Positions 8,376-16,784 of a DNA stretch of 62,095 nt are shown one piece after another. The first letter of the stretch is position 1. Every line of letters starts with the position of its first letter. The DNA lies in contig DNCF01000232.1 of NCBI GenBank assembly GCA_003484545.1, positions 1 through 62,095 on the forward strand. Direction: 5' to 3'. The DNA is from Massilia sp. Lineage in GTDB: Bacteria > Pseudomonadota > Gammaproteobacteria > Burkholderiales > Burkholderiaceae_D. The notes beneath the pieces are model-generated. The model ran no database searches. It was given only the letters and a program-made list of their open reading frames with translations, and was not told where the DNA came from. The position numbers and the translations under genes are program-made.

Positions 8376-10040
8376 TCACGACGCCAGCAACTCCCGCGCA
8401 TGCTTGCGCGTCGTCTCGGTAATCTCGATCCCGCCCAGCATGCGCGCCACTTCCTCGACACGCGCCCGGTTGTTCAGCACCTCGATGCGCGAGACGGTGC
8501 GGCCCTCATTCGTCGTGCCTTTCGCCACCTGGAAGTGCTGGTTCGCCTGGCTCGCCACCTGCGGCAGGTGGGTCACGCACAGCACCTGACGTTGCTGGCC
8601 GAGGCGCTTCAGCAGGCGCCCCACCACTTCGGCGACGCCGCCGCCGATACCGCTGTCGACCTCGTCAAAGATCAGGGTCGGGGTGGTAGTCGCGTGCGAG
8701 GTGATGACGGAGATCGCCAGCGAGATACGCGCCAGTTCACCGCCCGAGGCGACCTTCGCCAGCGGACGTGGGGCGACGCCGGCGTGGCCGGCCACCAGGA
8801 ATTCGACCTGTTCCAGGCCGTGCGCGCCCGGCTCGGCCTGGTTCAGGGAGACCTCGAAGCGGCCGCCGCTCATGCTCAGCTCCTGCATCGCCAGCGTGAC
8901 CTGTTCGCTCAAGGCCTTCGCGGCGACCACGCGCCTGCTTGACAACCGGTTCGCGACCTTGCGGTAGGCGCTTTCCGCCTTTTCTTCCTGGCGTTTCAAA
9001 CCTTCGATGTCGGTGGCGTCGGCCAGCTGGCGCAGTTTCGCGGCCAGGGTCGCGTGTTCCTCGGGCAGTTCTTCCGGCGTGACGCGGTACTTGCGCGCGG
9101 CGCTGTGCAGGGCGTCCATGCGGGCGTCGACTTCGCGCAGGCGGTCCGGGTCGAGCTCGACCTTGTCGATGTAGTTGTTCAGCGCGTACACCGCTTCCTG
9201 CAGCTGGATGCGCGCCGGTTCCATGCAGTCGAGCACGGCCTGCAGCTCGGCGTCGACGTCGACCAATTTACCGAGCTTGGTGTTCAGCGAACTCAGTTGC
9301 GACAGGATCGGGTGGTCCGATTCCGAGATGGCGGCCAGCGCTTCCTGCGCACCCTCGATCAGGCTGGCGGCGTGCGACAGGCGGCTGTGCTCGTTCGATA
9401 TCTCGACCCACTCGCCGGGCTTCGGTGCCAGCTTGTCGAGCTCGCTCACCTGCCATTCCAGGCGTTCGCGCTCGAGCAGCACGTTCTTGGCATTGGTTTC
9501 GTATTCCTCGCGCTGGCGCGACAGCGCGCGCCAGGCGCGGTAGGCGACGGCGACTTCCTGCGCCTCGGCGGCGGCGGCGGGATCGCGTACGGCGATCTGG
9601 TTGTCCAGCAGGGCGCGCTGGGCCTCGCTTTTCAGCAGGCTCTGGTGCGCGTGCTGGCCGTGGATGTCGACCAGCATCTCGCCCAGTTCGCGCAGCTGGC
9701 CGGCGGTGGCCGCGATGCCGTTGATGTAGCCCTTCGAGCGGCCGGCGTTGTCGATCACGCGGCGCAGCAGGGCTCCGCCCTCCTCGCTTGAAAACTCGTG
9801 CTGCGCGAGCCAGGATGCGGCCTGCTCGGTCACCGCGAAATCGGCCGTGATGTCGGCCTTGGCCGCGCCTTCGCGCACCATGCTTGCCTCACCGCGCCCG
9901 CCCAGGGCCAGTTGCAGCGCATCGATCAGGATCGATTTGCCGGCGCCGGTCTCGCCGGTGAAGACCGAAAAGCCGTTGGCGAATTCGAGCTCGATGGCGT
10001 CGACGATGACGAAATCGCGGATGGTCAGTGTGCGCAGCAT
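8376..10040 (-). CDS. recN: DNA repair protein RecN
   Basis: RecN is an SMC-like ATPase that acts on double-strand breaks. This 554-residue copy has the Walker A site GETGAGKSIL near residue 30, a central coiled-coil region, the ABC-type signature VASGGELARISLA and the Walker B stretch PTLIFDEVDSGIGG, followed by VLCVTHLPQVA. The frame runs further upstream, but the ATG at 10040 begins the typical MLRTLTIRDFVIVD. It follows nadK by 26 bases in the same direction, the usual nadK-recN pair. Confidence 0.96.
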   Translation of the reverse strand: MLRTLTIRDFVIVDAIELEFANGFSVFTGETGAGKSILIDALQLALGGRGEASMVREGAAKADITADFAVTEQAASWLAQHEFSSEEGGALLRRVIDNAGRSKGYINGIAATAGQLRELGEMLVDIHGQHAHQSLLKSEAQRALLDNQIAVRDPAAAAEAQEVAVAYRAWRALSRQREEYETNAKNVLLERERLEWQVSELDKLAPKPGEWVEISNEHSRLSHAASLIEGAQEALAAISESDHPILSQLSSLNTKLGKLVDVDAELQAVLDCMEPARIQLQEAVYALNNYIDKVELDPDRLREVDARMDALHSAARKYRVTPEELPEEHATLAAKLRQLADATDIEGLKRQEEKAESAYRKVANRLSSRRVVAAKALSEQVTLAMQELSMSGGRFEVSLNQAEPGAHGLEQVEFLVAGHAGVAPRPLAKVASGGELARISLAISVITSHATTTPTLIFDEVDSGIGGGVAEVVGRLLKRLGQQRQVLCVTHLPQVASQANQHFQVAKGTTNEGRTVSRIEVLNNRARVEEVARMLGGIEITETTRKHARELLAS

Positions 10041-10066
10041 GAAGGAACAGGTCTCCTGTCGGTTCT

Positions 10067-10969
10067 TTATTTGAGTTTGCCGTCGTAGGACGGGTATTCG
10101 TGCCAGTGCAGCTTTTCGCGCAGGGTGTGGTAGTAGCTCCAGCCTTCCGGGTGCAGGAAGGTGATGGTATTGGGCGAGCGCGAGATGACGATCTCGTCGC
10201 CGTGCTGCAGGCTGGCGAAGGTCTGCATGTCGAAGTTCACGGAGATGTCGCGGCCGCTCACGATCTCGACCACGATCTCGCTGGTGTCGGGCACCGCGAT
10301 CGGCCGGTTCGACAGCGCGTGCGGCGCGATCGGAACCAGCACGATGCCCTGCAGGCTCGGATGCAGCAACGGGCCGCCGGCCGACAAGGCGTAGGCGGTG
10401 GAGCCGGTCGGCGTCGAGACGATCAGGCCGTCCGAGCGCTGGTTGTACATGAACTGGCCGTCGACGGCGACGCGCAATTCCGCCATGCCGGCGCCGCTGC
10501 CGCGCGCCACCACCACGTCGTTCACGGCCACGCCGCAATAGATCATTTCGCCGCCGCGCATGACCCGGCCTTCGAGCAGGGTGCGCTTCTCGGACGTGGC
10601 CTTGCCCTGCAGGATTTCGCCGAGCGCCGGCAGCATGCGGTCGACCGGGATGTCGGTAATGAAGCCGAGCCGGCCGAGGTTGATGCCGATCAGCGGAATG
10701 TCGTACTTGGCGAGCTGGCGCGCGATGCCGAGCATGGTGCCGTCGCCGCCCATGACGACCGCGAGGTCGGCCTGTTCGCCGATATCGGCCACGCTCATCG
10801 GCTCGACGCCGGGCAGGCCGAGATGGGTCGCGGTGTCGGCCTCGAACACCACGCGGTAGCCCGAGCCCTGCAGGAAGCCGAGGATGCGCGCGACCGGCTC
10901 TTCGATGCCGGCCGTGTTCTGCCGTACGACAAGCGCGATGATTTGTTGCGGGTCAGGCGTAGAGGGCAT
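10067..10969 (-). CDS. nadK: NAD kinase
   Basis: The 300-residue enzyme phosphorylates NAD to NADP using ATP or polyphosphate. The signature GGDG appears in VVMGGDGTMLG (about residues 70-80). GINLGRLGFITDI, GVAVNDVVVARG and the glycine-rich SDGLIVSTPTGSTAYALSAG follow in the order expected for the family. It lies directly upstream of recN and is probably co-transcribed with it. The divergent hrcA gene often found beside nadK in related bacteria is missing. Confidence 0.95.
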   Translation of the reverse strand: MPSTPDPQQIIALVVRQNTAGIEEPVARILGFLQGSGYRVVFEADTATHLGLPGVEPMSVADIGEQADLAVVMGGDGTMLGIARQLAKYDIPLIGINLGRLGFITDIPVDRMLPALGEILQGKATSEKRTLLEGRVMRGGEMIYCGVAVNDVVVARGSGAGMAELRVAVDGQFMYNQRSDGLIVSTPTGSTAYALSAGGPLLHPSLQGIVLVPIAPHALSNRPIAVPDTSEIVVEIVSGRDISVNFDMQTFASLQHGDEIVISRSPNTITFLHPEGWSYYHTLREKLHWHEYPSYDGKLK

Positions 10970-11097
10970 AGATTTCTCGGCATCGATAGGAAAACACGCT
11001 GCGAGATTAACCGATAATCCCTGCGCCTGCTACCCGGCCGCACATCGAACACTGTACAAAATCACAGTATAGATGCGCAGGGGCCGGAAGGGCAAGA

Positions 11098-12063
11098 TCA
11101 GCCCATCATTGCCAGGCCGGCGGCAAGCACGGCCGCGAACAGGATGCACAGCGAATGCGCGGTCATCAGGACCAGCCAGCGCAGGGCGGTGACGAGGCGG
11201 CTGCCGCCGTAGACCTTGCGCATGGCGGTCGGCAGGTAGAACACCAGCCACAGGAACAGTGCCGGCCCCACCAGCGGCACGCCTTCGGGCACAAGCATCA
11301 AGAGGCTCAGGCATAGGAAGGCGAAGGCGTTGCTGTGCAGCGCGAACAGGACGTGTTCGCCATAGCGCCGTCCCGAACCCAGGTAGAGCAGCTTGAGCAG
11401 GGCCGCGAACACCGGCATCAGGGCGAAGATCGCATACGGCGCGTAGCTGAAGAAGGCGCGCTTGAGCGCGGTATTGCGCTCGTCCCTGGGCAGCGCGCTG
11501 AAATGCGCGACCTTCGCGCCCAGCGCCGGATGCACCTTCTCGACCAGGTTGCGCGCCTTGCGGGCGTCGCCGTCGAACTCGATCAACCCGGGTTCGCCTT
11601 TCTTCTTGCCGCCAGCGGCTGGCGGCGCCGGCTTGCCTGCGCTTGCCGGCGCTTGCGCCACCGCGGCCGGCTTCTCCGGCGCCGCCTGCCGCCCATCGTC
11701 GCCGAAGTGGAGGCCGACGAGCTTGAACAGCGCAAAGAAGATGATGCTGAAACTGAGGTACAGGCGCAGCGGCTCGACGTAGCGCACGCGGCGGCCCTGG
11801 ATGTATTCGAGCGTCAGCCGCCCCGGCCTGAACAGCAGCAGCGCCACCGACTTCCACAGCTTGCCCTCGAGCGCGACGTAGTGGGCGATGAACTCGTGCA
11901 GGAATTCGCGCGCGCTCGGCACGTGCAGGTGCGCCGGCTGCCCGCAACCCTGGCAGAACTTGCCGCCCAGCGGCGTCCCGCAGTTCGGGCAAAGGGTAGC
12001 GGCCTGACGCAGGTGGGCTTCGGTGTTCACGGTTTGGCTGGACAATGATGACGAAACCGTCAT
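11098..12063 (-). CDS. DUF3667 membrane protein with N-terminal zinc ribbon
   Basis: This 321-residue protein has a zinc-ribbon-like pair of cysteine knuckles near its start (LCPNCGTPLGGKFCQGCGQPA, about residues 24-44). A helical segment follows (REFLHEFIAHYVALEGKLWKS), then a first membrane span (YLSFSIIFFALFKLVG). A charged loop of about 90 residues rich in Ala and Lys comes next, and then three or four C-terminal membrane spans ending in LCILFAAVLAAGLAMMG. The order matches DUF3667 proteins, whose function is not established. It stands alone on the minus strand between nadK and a divergent gene. Confidence 0.75.
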   Translation of the reverse strand: MTVSSSLSSQTVNTEAHLRQAATLCPNCGTPLGGKFCQGCGQPAHLHVPSAREFLHEFIAHYVALEGKLWKSVALLLFRPGRLTLEYIQGRRVRYVEPLRLYLSFSIIFFALFKLVGLHFGDDGRQAAPEKPAAVAQAPASAGKPAPPAAGGKKKGEPGLIEFDGDARKARNLVEKVHPALGAKVAHFSALPRDERNTALKRAFFSYAPYAIFALMPVFAALLKLLYLGSGRRYGEHVLFALHSNAFAFLCLSLLMLVPEGVPLVGPALFLWLVFYLPTAMRKVYGGSRLVTALRWLVLMTAHSLCILFAAVLAAGLAMMG

Positions 12064-12185
12064 GTTAGCCAGTTAATTGCAAAAAAGCATTACTCAATTG
12101 CGCCATTTATTGCGCCATTCAATTGCGCGACTGTCGCCTGCGCGACGCGTTAGGATTCATGCAAGAGTATGCAAAGGAGGATGCA

Positions 12186-12497
12186 ATGGTTACCGAAACC
12201 AAGGACCGCTTCGTCAACACCGATGCGAAGATCGAGAACGACGGCGTCAAGCGCCAGCCGCACGAGCGCGACGAGTCGCCCGACGGCCAGGATACCGAGC
12301 CGCGCGGCGTCATGAAGCAGGCGGCCGAAGACCTGGCCCAGGGCCTGGTCGACACCGACGCCCGCGCCACCCCCGGCGTGAGCGAATCGGTCGATCCCGC
12401 GCCCGGCGCCACCGGCCAGGCCAACCCGCAACCCGACCGCCATCGCTCGATGCGCGATCATGACTCGGTCGAGCCCCTGCCGGGCAAGAACCGCTGA
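12186..12497 (+). CDS. small hydrophilic protein of unknown function
   Basis: A 103-residue, highly charged and proline-rich protein (opening MVTETKDRFVNTDAKIENDG) with no cysteine, no membrane segment and low sequence complexity, so probably disordered. The start is ATG at 12186, five bases after a strong AAAGGAGG site. The gene ends 11 bases before the OsmC-family gene on the same strand, so the two are likely one transcript, perhaps stress-related like its partner. I do not recognise the family. Confidence 0.6.
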   Translation: MVTETKDRFVNTDAKIENDGVKRQPHERDESPDGQDTEPRGVMKQAAEDLAQGLVDTDARATPGVSESVDPAPGATGQANPQPDRHRSMRDHDSVEPLPGKNR

Positions 12498-12508
12498 AAG
12501 GAACCCAT

Positions 12509-12940
12509 ATGACCATCAAACGCAACGGCAGCGCCGTCTGGAGCGGCGGCCTGAAGGACGGCAAGGGCGCGGTCTCAACCGGCAGCGGCGTGCTGAAGGA
12601 TTCGCAGTACGGTTTCAACACCCGCTTCGAGGACGGCCCCGGCACCAATCCGGAAGAACTGATCGGCGCGGCGCACGCGGGCTGCTTCACGATGGCCCTG
12701 TCCGGCCAGCTCGGCCAGGCCGGCATGACGGCCCAGGAACTGCGCACCACCGCCACCGTCTCGATGGAAAAGGTCGAAGGCGGCTTCTCGATCACCGCCG
12801 TGCACCTCGACCTGGTCGCCAAGATCCCCGGCGCCAGCCAGGAAGCCTTCGACAAGGCGGCCAATACCGCCAAGGAAAACTGCCCGGTATCGAAACTCCT
12901 GAACGCGAAGATCACCCTGAGCTCGCGCCTGGAAAACTGA
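12509..12940 (+). CDS. osmC: OsmC-family peroxiredoxin
   Basis: A 143-residue OsmC-type thiol peroxidase, distinct from the Ohr protein at 6.9 kb. The paired cysteines are Cys59 in IGAAHAGCFTMAL and Cys125 in AKENCPVSKLL, the layout of the OsmC branch, and the N-terminus MTIKRNGSAVWSGGLKDG matches the same branch. It probably reduces organic hydroperoxides under osmotic or stationary-phase stress. It follows the small hydrophilic gene by 11 bases and is followed by a REP-like hairpin that may end the transcript. Confidence 0.88.
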   Translation: MTIKRNGSAVWSGGLKDGKGAVSTGSGVLKDSQYGFNTRFEDGPGTNPEELIGAAHAGCFTMALSGQLGQAGMTAQELRTTATVSMEKVEGGFSITAVHLDLVAKIPGASQEAFDKAANTAKENCPVSKLLNAKITLSSRLEN

Positions 12941-12950
12941 GCTGTAGAAC

Positions 12951-12980
12951 GTAGGGTGGGCGGTTTTCCGCCCACGCGTC
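12951..12980. repeat. REP-like palindrome, GTAGGGTGGGCGG/CCGCCCACGCGTC
   Basis: GTGGGCGG and CCGCCCAC arms with a TTTT loop lie 11 bases after the osmC stop. The core and right flank match the copy at 5,494-5,522. A second, weaker dyad (CAACTATC at 12,981-12,988 and GATAGTTG at 13,021-13,028) follows immediately. Confidence 0.65.
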
Positions 12981-13146
12981 CAACTATCTTCGCTCTGCCG
13001 CACCGCTCGATGATCGCCATGGATAGTTGACCGTCGAATCATCCGGTCGCCCTGCCCTCTCCGACATTGCACACGGCCGCCTCCGGCAAGCTTCGCCTCA
13101 AACGCATAAAATTGCCGCTTTCCGAACCATCAAGAAAGACAAGACC

Positions 13147-13428
13147 ATGCGCTTCCTCCACACCATGCTCCGCGTCGGCGACCTGCAGCGCTCGATCGAC
13201 TTCTACACCAAGGTCCTCGGCATGAAACTGCTGCGTACCAGCGACAACCCCGAGTACCAGTACAAGCTGGCCTTCCTCGGCTACGGCAGCAACCCCGAGC
13301 ACGCCGAACTCGAACTGACCTACAACTACGGCGTCGAGAGCTACGACATGGGCACCGCCTATGGCCACATCGCGATCTCGGCCGAAGACATCTACGCCAC
13401 CTGCGACGCCGTGCGCGCGGCCGGCGGC
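13147..13428 (+). pseudogene. gloA: glyoxalase I, truncated at residue 94 by a sequence join
   Basis: The frame starts as lactoylglutathione lyase, which converts the methylglyoxal-glutathione adduct to lactoylglutathione. MRFLHTMLRVGDLQRSIDFY carries the first metal ligand His5, and the AELELTYN stretch and GTAYGHIAI supply Glu and His ligands. After residue 94 (DAVRAAGG) the sequence stops resembling the family. It continues as the antisense of another gene up to a stop at 13593. The last third, including the catalytic glutamate near residue 122, is missing, so the product cannot be active. The break coincides with the start of an inserted fragment. Confidence 0.8.
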
Positions 13429-13429
13429 G

Positions 13430-13602
13430 AGCGCCTCCGGCAGGTTGCGCGGCGCATTCTTGTAGACCATCGCCGGCATGCCGTCGATCTCTTCCTCGAC
13501 CAGTTCGAAGGGCGCGCCGGGCGCCGTCAGCCGGGCGCGGGCCGCGTGGAAGGCCGCGCAGGCGTCGTTCAACTCGGCTTCGGAAAAACGTAGCAGGTCC
13601 AT
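13430..13602 (-). pseudogene. N-terminal fragment, probably of an acyl-CoA ligase
   Basis: From the ATG at 13602 the minus strand encodes 57 residues beginning MDLLRFSEAELNDACAAFHA and ending KNAPRNLPEAL, where the sequence runs into the truncated gloA. The segment resembles the start of AMP-dependent fatty-acyl-CoA ligases, but it is too short for a firm call. It starts two bases after the stop of the acyl-CoA dehydrogenase fragment, as expected for one beta-oxidation-type operon. The rest of the gene is absent. Confidence 0.5.
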
Positions 13603-13604
13603 GC

Positions 13605-14027
13605 TCAGAATCCTTTCAGGCTGGCGTAGCGGTCGCGGTGGAAGATGCCGTCGCCGAAGCTTTGCTGTATCACGCGGCCGCGCTTCAGGAACAGGCCGAT
13701 ATCGAGTTCGTCGGTCACGCCGATGCCGCCATGCAGCTGCACCGCTTCGTTCAGGACGCGCGCGCAGAGGTCGGAGGCGCGCGCCTTGGCCAGGCTGGCG
13801 AGCAGCGCCACGTCAGGGCTGGCGGCGTCGATGGCCGCCAGCGCCGCCGCCACGCAGCTGCGCAGCAGTTCGATCTCGGCGTACAGGCGGGCCATCCGGT
13901 GCTGCAGGGCCTGGAACGAGCCGATCGGGGCGTCGAACTGGACGCGCTCCTTCAGGTAGGCGTTGGTGCGGTCGAAGGCCTCGCCGATCACGCCCAGCGC
14001 CTCGGCGGCCAGGCAGATGCGGGCGGG
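13605..14027 (-). pseudogene. C-terminal part of an acyl-CoA dehydrogenase
   Basis: About 140 residues match the C-terminal helical domain of acyl-CoA dehydrogenases, flavoenzymes that oxidise acyl-CoA to enoyl-CoA. Recognisable blocks are ICLAAEALGVIGEAFDRTNA, the family hallmark IGSFQALQHRMARLYAEIEL, and AVQLHGGIGVTDELDIGLF. The N-terminal and middle FAD-binding domains are missing. The frame is joined directly to the first codons of another gene (DUF3619) at about 14,028, so the apparent 163-residue protein is a fusion made by the join. Confidence 0.75.
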
Positions 14028-14096
14028 CAGCGCGTCGAGGTTCTCGTTCAGGGCGTGGCGCACCTTGTACGCCAGGTTGATGTCGTCGGTATTCAT
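14028..14096 (-). pseudogene. first 23 codons of a DUF3619 gene
   Basis: MNTDDINLAYKVRHALNENL matches my recollection of the N-terminus of DUF3619 proteins, which follow a small sigma factor in Oxalobacteraceae. Its ATG overlaps the sigma-factor stop in an ATGA, showing that it is the native downstream gene. After about Leu23 the sequence changes to acyl-CoA dehydrogenase. Function of the family is unknown to me. Confidence 0.55.
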
Positions 14097-14662
14097 AGTT
14101 TAATTCCCTTGGCCCGCAGGGCATCGGCAAGCGCGTGCGTCGCGCGCGAACAATGCGTTTTGACGCTGCCCTCGGAACAGCCCATCGCTTCAGCCGTTTC
14201 GGCCACGTCCATATCCTGCCAGTAACGCATAAGGAAGGCTTCGCGTTGACGCGCCGGGAGTTTTTGTATTTCCGCTTCGATCAGGCGCAAAGTCTGGGCC
14301 CGCTCGACCTGGTCCAGGCTCGACTCCGCCGCCGCCGAACCTTCCTCCGCCTCATACGAGGCGAGTATATCAAAGTCCTCGTCGTCCTCGTCCTTCCGGC
14401 CGAAGCCCGAGAACAGGCTGACCCAGGTATTGCGGACCTTCTCGCGGCGGAAATAGTCGAGGATGGTGTTCTGCAGGATGCGCTGGAACAGCATCGGCAG
14501 TTCGGCGACCGGCTTGTCGCCGTATTTTTCGGCGAGCTTGATCATCGCATCCTGCACGATGTCGAGCGCCGCCTCGTCCTTGCGCACCGCATACACGGCC
14601 TGCTTGAACGCGCGCCGTTCGACATTCTCGAGGAAGTCGTTGAGTTCTTTGTCTGTCGCCAT
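14093..14662 (-). CDS. RNA polymerase sigma factor, ECF-like
   Basis: This 189-residue sigma factor has region 2 around AALDIVQDAMIKLAEKYG and NTILDYFRREKVRNTW. An acidic linker (DEDDEDFDILASYEAEEGS) follows, then region 4 with the helix-turn-helix in LPARQREAFLMRYWQDMDVA and SEGSVKTHCSRATHAL. It directs RNA polymerase to an unknown regulon. The ATG at 14662 is chosen over the longer frame because MATDKELNDFLENVERRAFK matches sigma region 1/2 starts. Its stop overlaps the next start as ATGA, so the downstream gene was translationally coupled before the join at 14.03 kb. Confidence 0.85.
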   Translation of the reverse strand: MATDKELNDFLENVERRAFKQAVYAVRKDEAALDIVQDAMIKLAEKYGDKPVAELPMLFQRILQNTILDYFRREKVRNTWVSLFSGFGRKDEDDEDFDILASYEAEEGSAAAESSLDQVERAQTLRLIEAEIQKLPARQREAFLMRYWQDMDVAETAEAMGCSEGSVKTHCSRATHALADALRAKGIKL

Positions 14663-14886
14663 GCGATGAGAAGGGGGTGATGCGCTCCGGGTACTTGGCC
14701 CGTGCTTATTGGAAAACTGACGAATCCTAGCAAAAAACCACCGGCCATGCACCGGAATTGCTCAGTTACGCCGCCAGGACGGCCGAGGCGGCTTTCAAAA
14801 ACTGCATGAAGATAGTCGAAATGATTCGTTGTCGCCCCAGCAGGGCGTGGCTAAGCTGAATTGCACGACTACTCACCTTGACCGCC

Positions 14887-15762
14887 ATGCCACTCGATAC
14901 CGCCTCCCGCCAGGATTTCGACATCCGGCCCCTGAACGCGCCGCTCGGCGCCGAAGTCCTCGGCCTCGACCTCGCGCGTCCCCTGTCCACCGCCGACCTG
15001 GCGCGCGTGCACCGCGCCCATCTCGACCACCACGTGCTGGTCTTTCGCGATACCCGCATCACGCCGGCCCAGCAGGTCGAATTCAGCCGCCGCTTCGGCG
15101 AACTGCAGATCCACGTGCTGCGCCAGTTCCAGCTGGCGGAGCATCCGGAGGTGCTGGTGATCTCGAACATCCGCGAGAACGGCGAACCGATCGGCCTGGG
15201 CGACGCCGGCCACCTGTGGCATTCGGACCTGTCGTACAAGGCCGTGCCGAGCCTGGGCTCGATGCTGCACGCCCAGGAACTGCCGCCCGACGGCGGCGAC
15301 ACGCTGTTCGCCAACCAGCACCTGGCCTGGGACACGCTCCCGGGCTGGCTCAAGCGCGAAGTCGAGCATGCCCAGGCCGAGCACAGCTACCTGGCGCGCT
15401 ACGAGGACCTGCGCAAACTGAATCCCTGGCGCCCCGCGCTGACCCAGGCTCAGATCGACGAGGTGGTGCCGGTGCGCCACCCGGTGGTGCGTACCCATCC
15501 GGAAACCGGGCGCCGCGCGCTGTTCGTCAGCGAACACTTCACGACGCGCATCGTCGGCATTCCGGAAGACCGCAGCCGCGCCTTGCTGGCCGCGCTGTTC
15601 GCGCACAGCGTCAAGCCGGAATTCATCTACCGCCACCAGTGGAAACCGCACGACATGGTGTTCTGGGATAACCGCTCGCTGTTGCACCTGGCGGCCGGCT
15701 GCCCGCCCGACCAGCGCCGCAAGCTGTATCGCACGACGATCGCGGGCGATGTTCCGTTCTAA
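14887..15762 (+). CDS. TauD/TfdA-family 2-oxoglutarate-dependent dioxygenase
   Basis: A 291-residue non-heme iron oxygenase that couples decarboxylation of 2-oxoglutarate to oxidation of a small substrate. The iron ligands are visible as the HxD of GHLWHSDLSYK and the distal His of WDNRSLLHLAAG, and the 2-oxoglutarate-binding Arg is in RRKLYRTTIAG. It precedes an ABC substrate-binding protein by 16 bases. A role in using a sulfonate or similar organosulfur compound is therefore likely, but the substrate is not determined. The ATG at 14887 is taken; a TTG at 14878 is possible. No strong ribosome site is visible. Confidence 0.85.
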   Translation: MPLDTASRQDFDIRPLNAPLGAEVLGLDLARPLSTADLARVHRAHLDHHVLVFRDTRITPAQQVEFSRRFGELQIHVLRQFQLAEHPEVLVISNIRENGEPIGLGDAGHLWHSDLSYKAVPSLGSMLHAQELPPDGGDTLFANQHLAWDTLPGWLKREVEHAQAEHSYLARYEDLRKLNPWRPALTQAQIDEVVPVRHPVVRTHPETGRRALFVSEHFTTRIVGIPEDRSRALLAALFAHSVKPEFIYRHQWKPHDMVFWDNRSLLHLAAGCPPDQRRKLYRTTIAGDVPF

Positions 15763-15778
15763 AATGACCGGAGGACCC

Positions 15779-16783
15779 ATGTTCCGTTTTTCTAAAGTCG
15801 CCGCCGGCCTGGCCGCGCTCGCCCTGGCCGCCGCCGCGCCGGCCCATGCCGAAGGCAGGATCCGCATCGCCGAGCAGTTCGGCGTGGTCTACCTGCTGCT
15901 GAACGTCGCCCAGGACCAGAAACTCATCGAAAAGCACGGCAGGAAGCAGGGCGTCGACATCGACGTCGACTGGATCAGGCTCTCGGGCGGCGCCGCCACC
16001 AACGACGCGCTGCTGTCGAATTCGGTCGACGTGGTCGGCGCCGGCCTGGGGCCGCTGTTCACCGTCTGGGACCGCACCGCCGGCAAGCAGAACGTGCGCG
16101 CCGTGGCCTCGCTCGGCAACTTCCCGTATTACCTGGTCAGCACCAATCCCGCGGTCAAGTCGATCGCCGATTTCGGTCCGAAGGACCGCATCGCGCTGCC
16201 GGCGGTGACGGTCTCGGTGCAGGCGCGCATCCTGCAAATGGCCGCTGCCAAGCAGTGGGGGCCGGCCCAGTTCCGCAAGCTCGATCCGCTGACCCAGGCC
16301 GTGCCGCACCCGGACGCCACCGCCGCCGTCATCGCCGGCAAGACCGAGATCAACGCCCACTTCGGCAATCCGCCTTTCCAGGACCAGGAACTGGCCGGCA
16401 ACCCGAACGCGAAGGTCGTGCTCGATTCCTACGAGGTGCTGGGCGGCCCGAGCTCGGCCACGGTGCTGTACGCCACCGAGAAGTGGGTCAAGGAGAACCC
16501 GAAGACCTACCGCGCCTTCCTCGACGCGCTGGTCGAGGCCGCGCAGATCGCCTCCAGCAACCCGGAGGCCGCCGCCGACGCCTACCTGCGCGTGAACAGG
16601 AACAGCATCGACCGCGCGCTGCTGGTGAAGGTGTTGAAGGATCCGAAGGTGCAGTTCAAGGTGGCGCCGCAGAATACGCTGGGCCTGGCGCAGTTCCTGC
16701 ACCAGGTCGGCGCGATCCGCAAGAAGCCGGCGAGCTGGCGCGACTATTTCTTCGAGCATCCGGCGCTCGCTTCCGGGAGCTGA
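15779..16783 (+). CDS. ABC transporter periplasmic substrate-binding protein (SsuA/NMT1-like)
   Basis: A 334-residue secreted protein with a clear signal peptide (FRFSKVAAGLAALALAAAAP then AHA before EGRIRIAEQ). The mature part has the fold pattern of nitrate/sulfonate/taurine binding proteins: an early VYLLLNVAQ segment, SGGAATNDALLSNSVDVVGAGLGP, and FGPKDRIALPAVTVSVQARI. The start at 15779 follows a GGAGG site. It overlaps no neighbour and is followed after one base by the ABC ATPase gene, whose second half comes from another genome. Its own permease partner is therefore not in the window. The ligand is unknown; the TauD-like neighbour hints at an organosulfur compound. Confidence 0.85.
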   Translation: MFRFSKVAAGLAALALAAAAPAHAEGRIRIAEQFGVVYLLLNVAQDQKLIEKHGRKQGVDIDVDWIRLSGGAATNDALLSNSVDVVGAGLGPLFTVWDRTAGKQNVRAVASLGNFPYYLVSTNPAVKSIADFGPKDRIALPAVTVSVQARILQMAAAKQWGPAQFRKLDPLTQAVPHPDATAAVIAGKTEINAHFGNPPFQDQELAGNPNAKVVLDSYEVLGGPSSATVLYATEKWVKENPKTYRAFLDALVEAAQIASSNPEAAADAYLRVNRNSIDRALLVKVLKDPKVQFKVAPQNTLGLAQFLHQVGAIRKKPASWRDYFFEHPALASGS

Positions 16784-16784
16784 C

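Noticed and set aside
13605..14096. A novel 163-residue acyl-CoA dehydrogenase-like protein
   Set aside because: The first 23 codons belong to another family coupled to the sigma factor. The rest is only the C-terminal third of a dehydrogenase, so it is a junction product.
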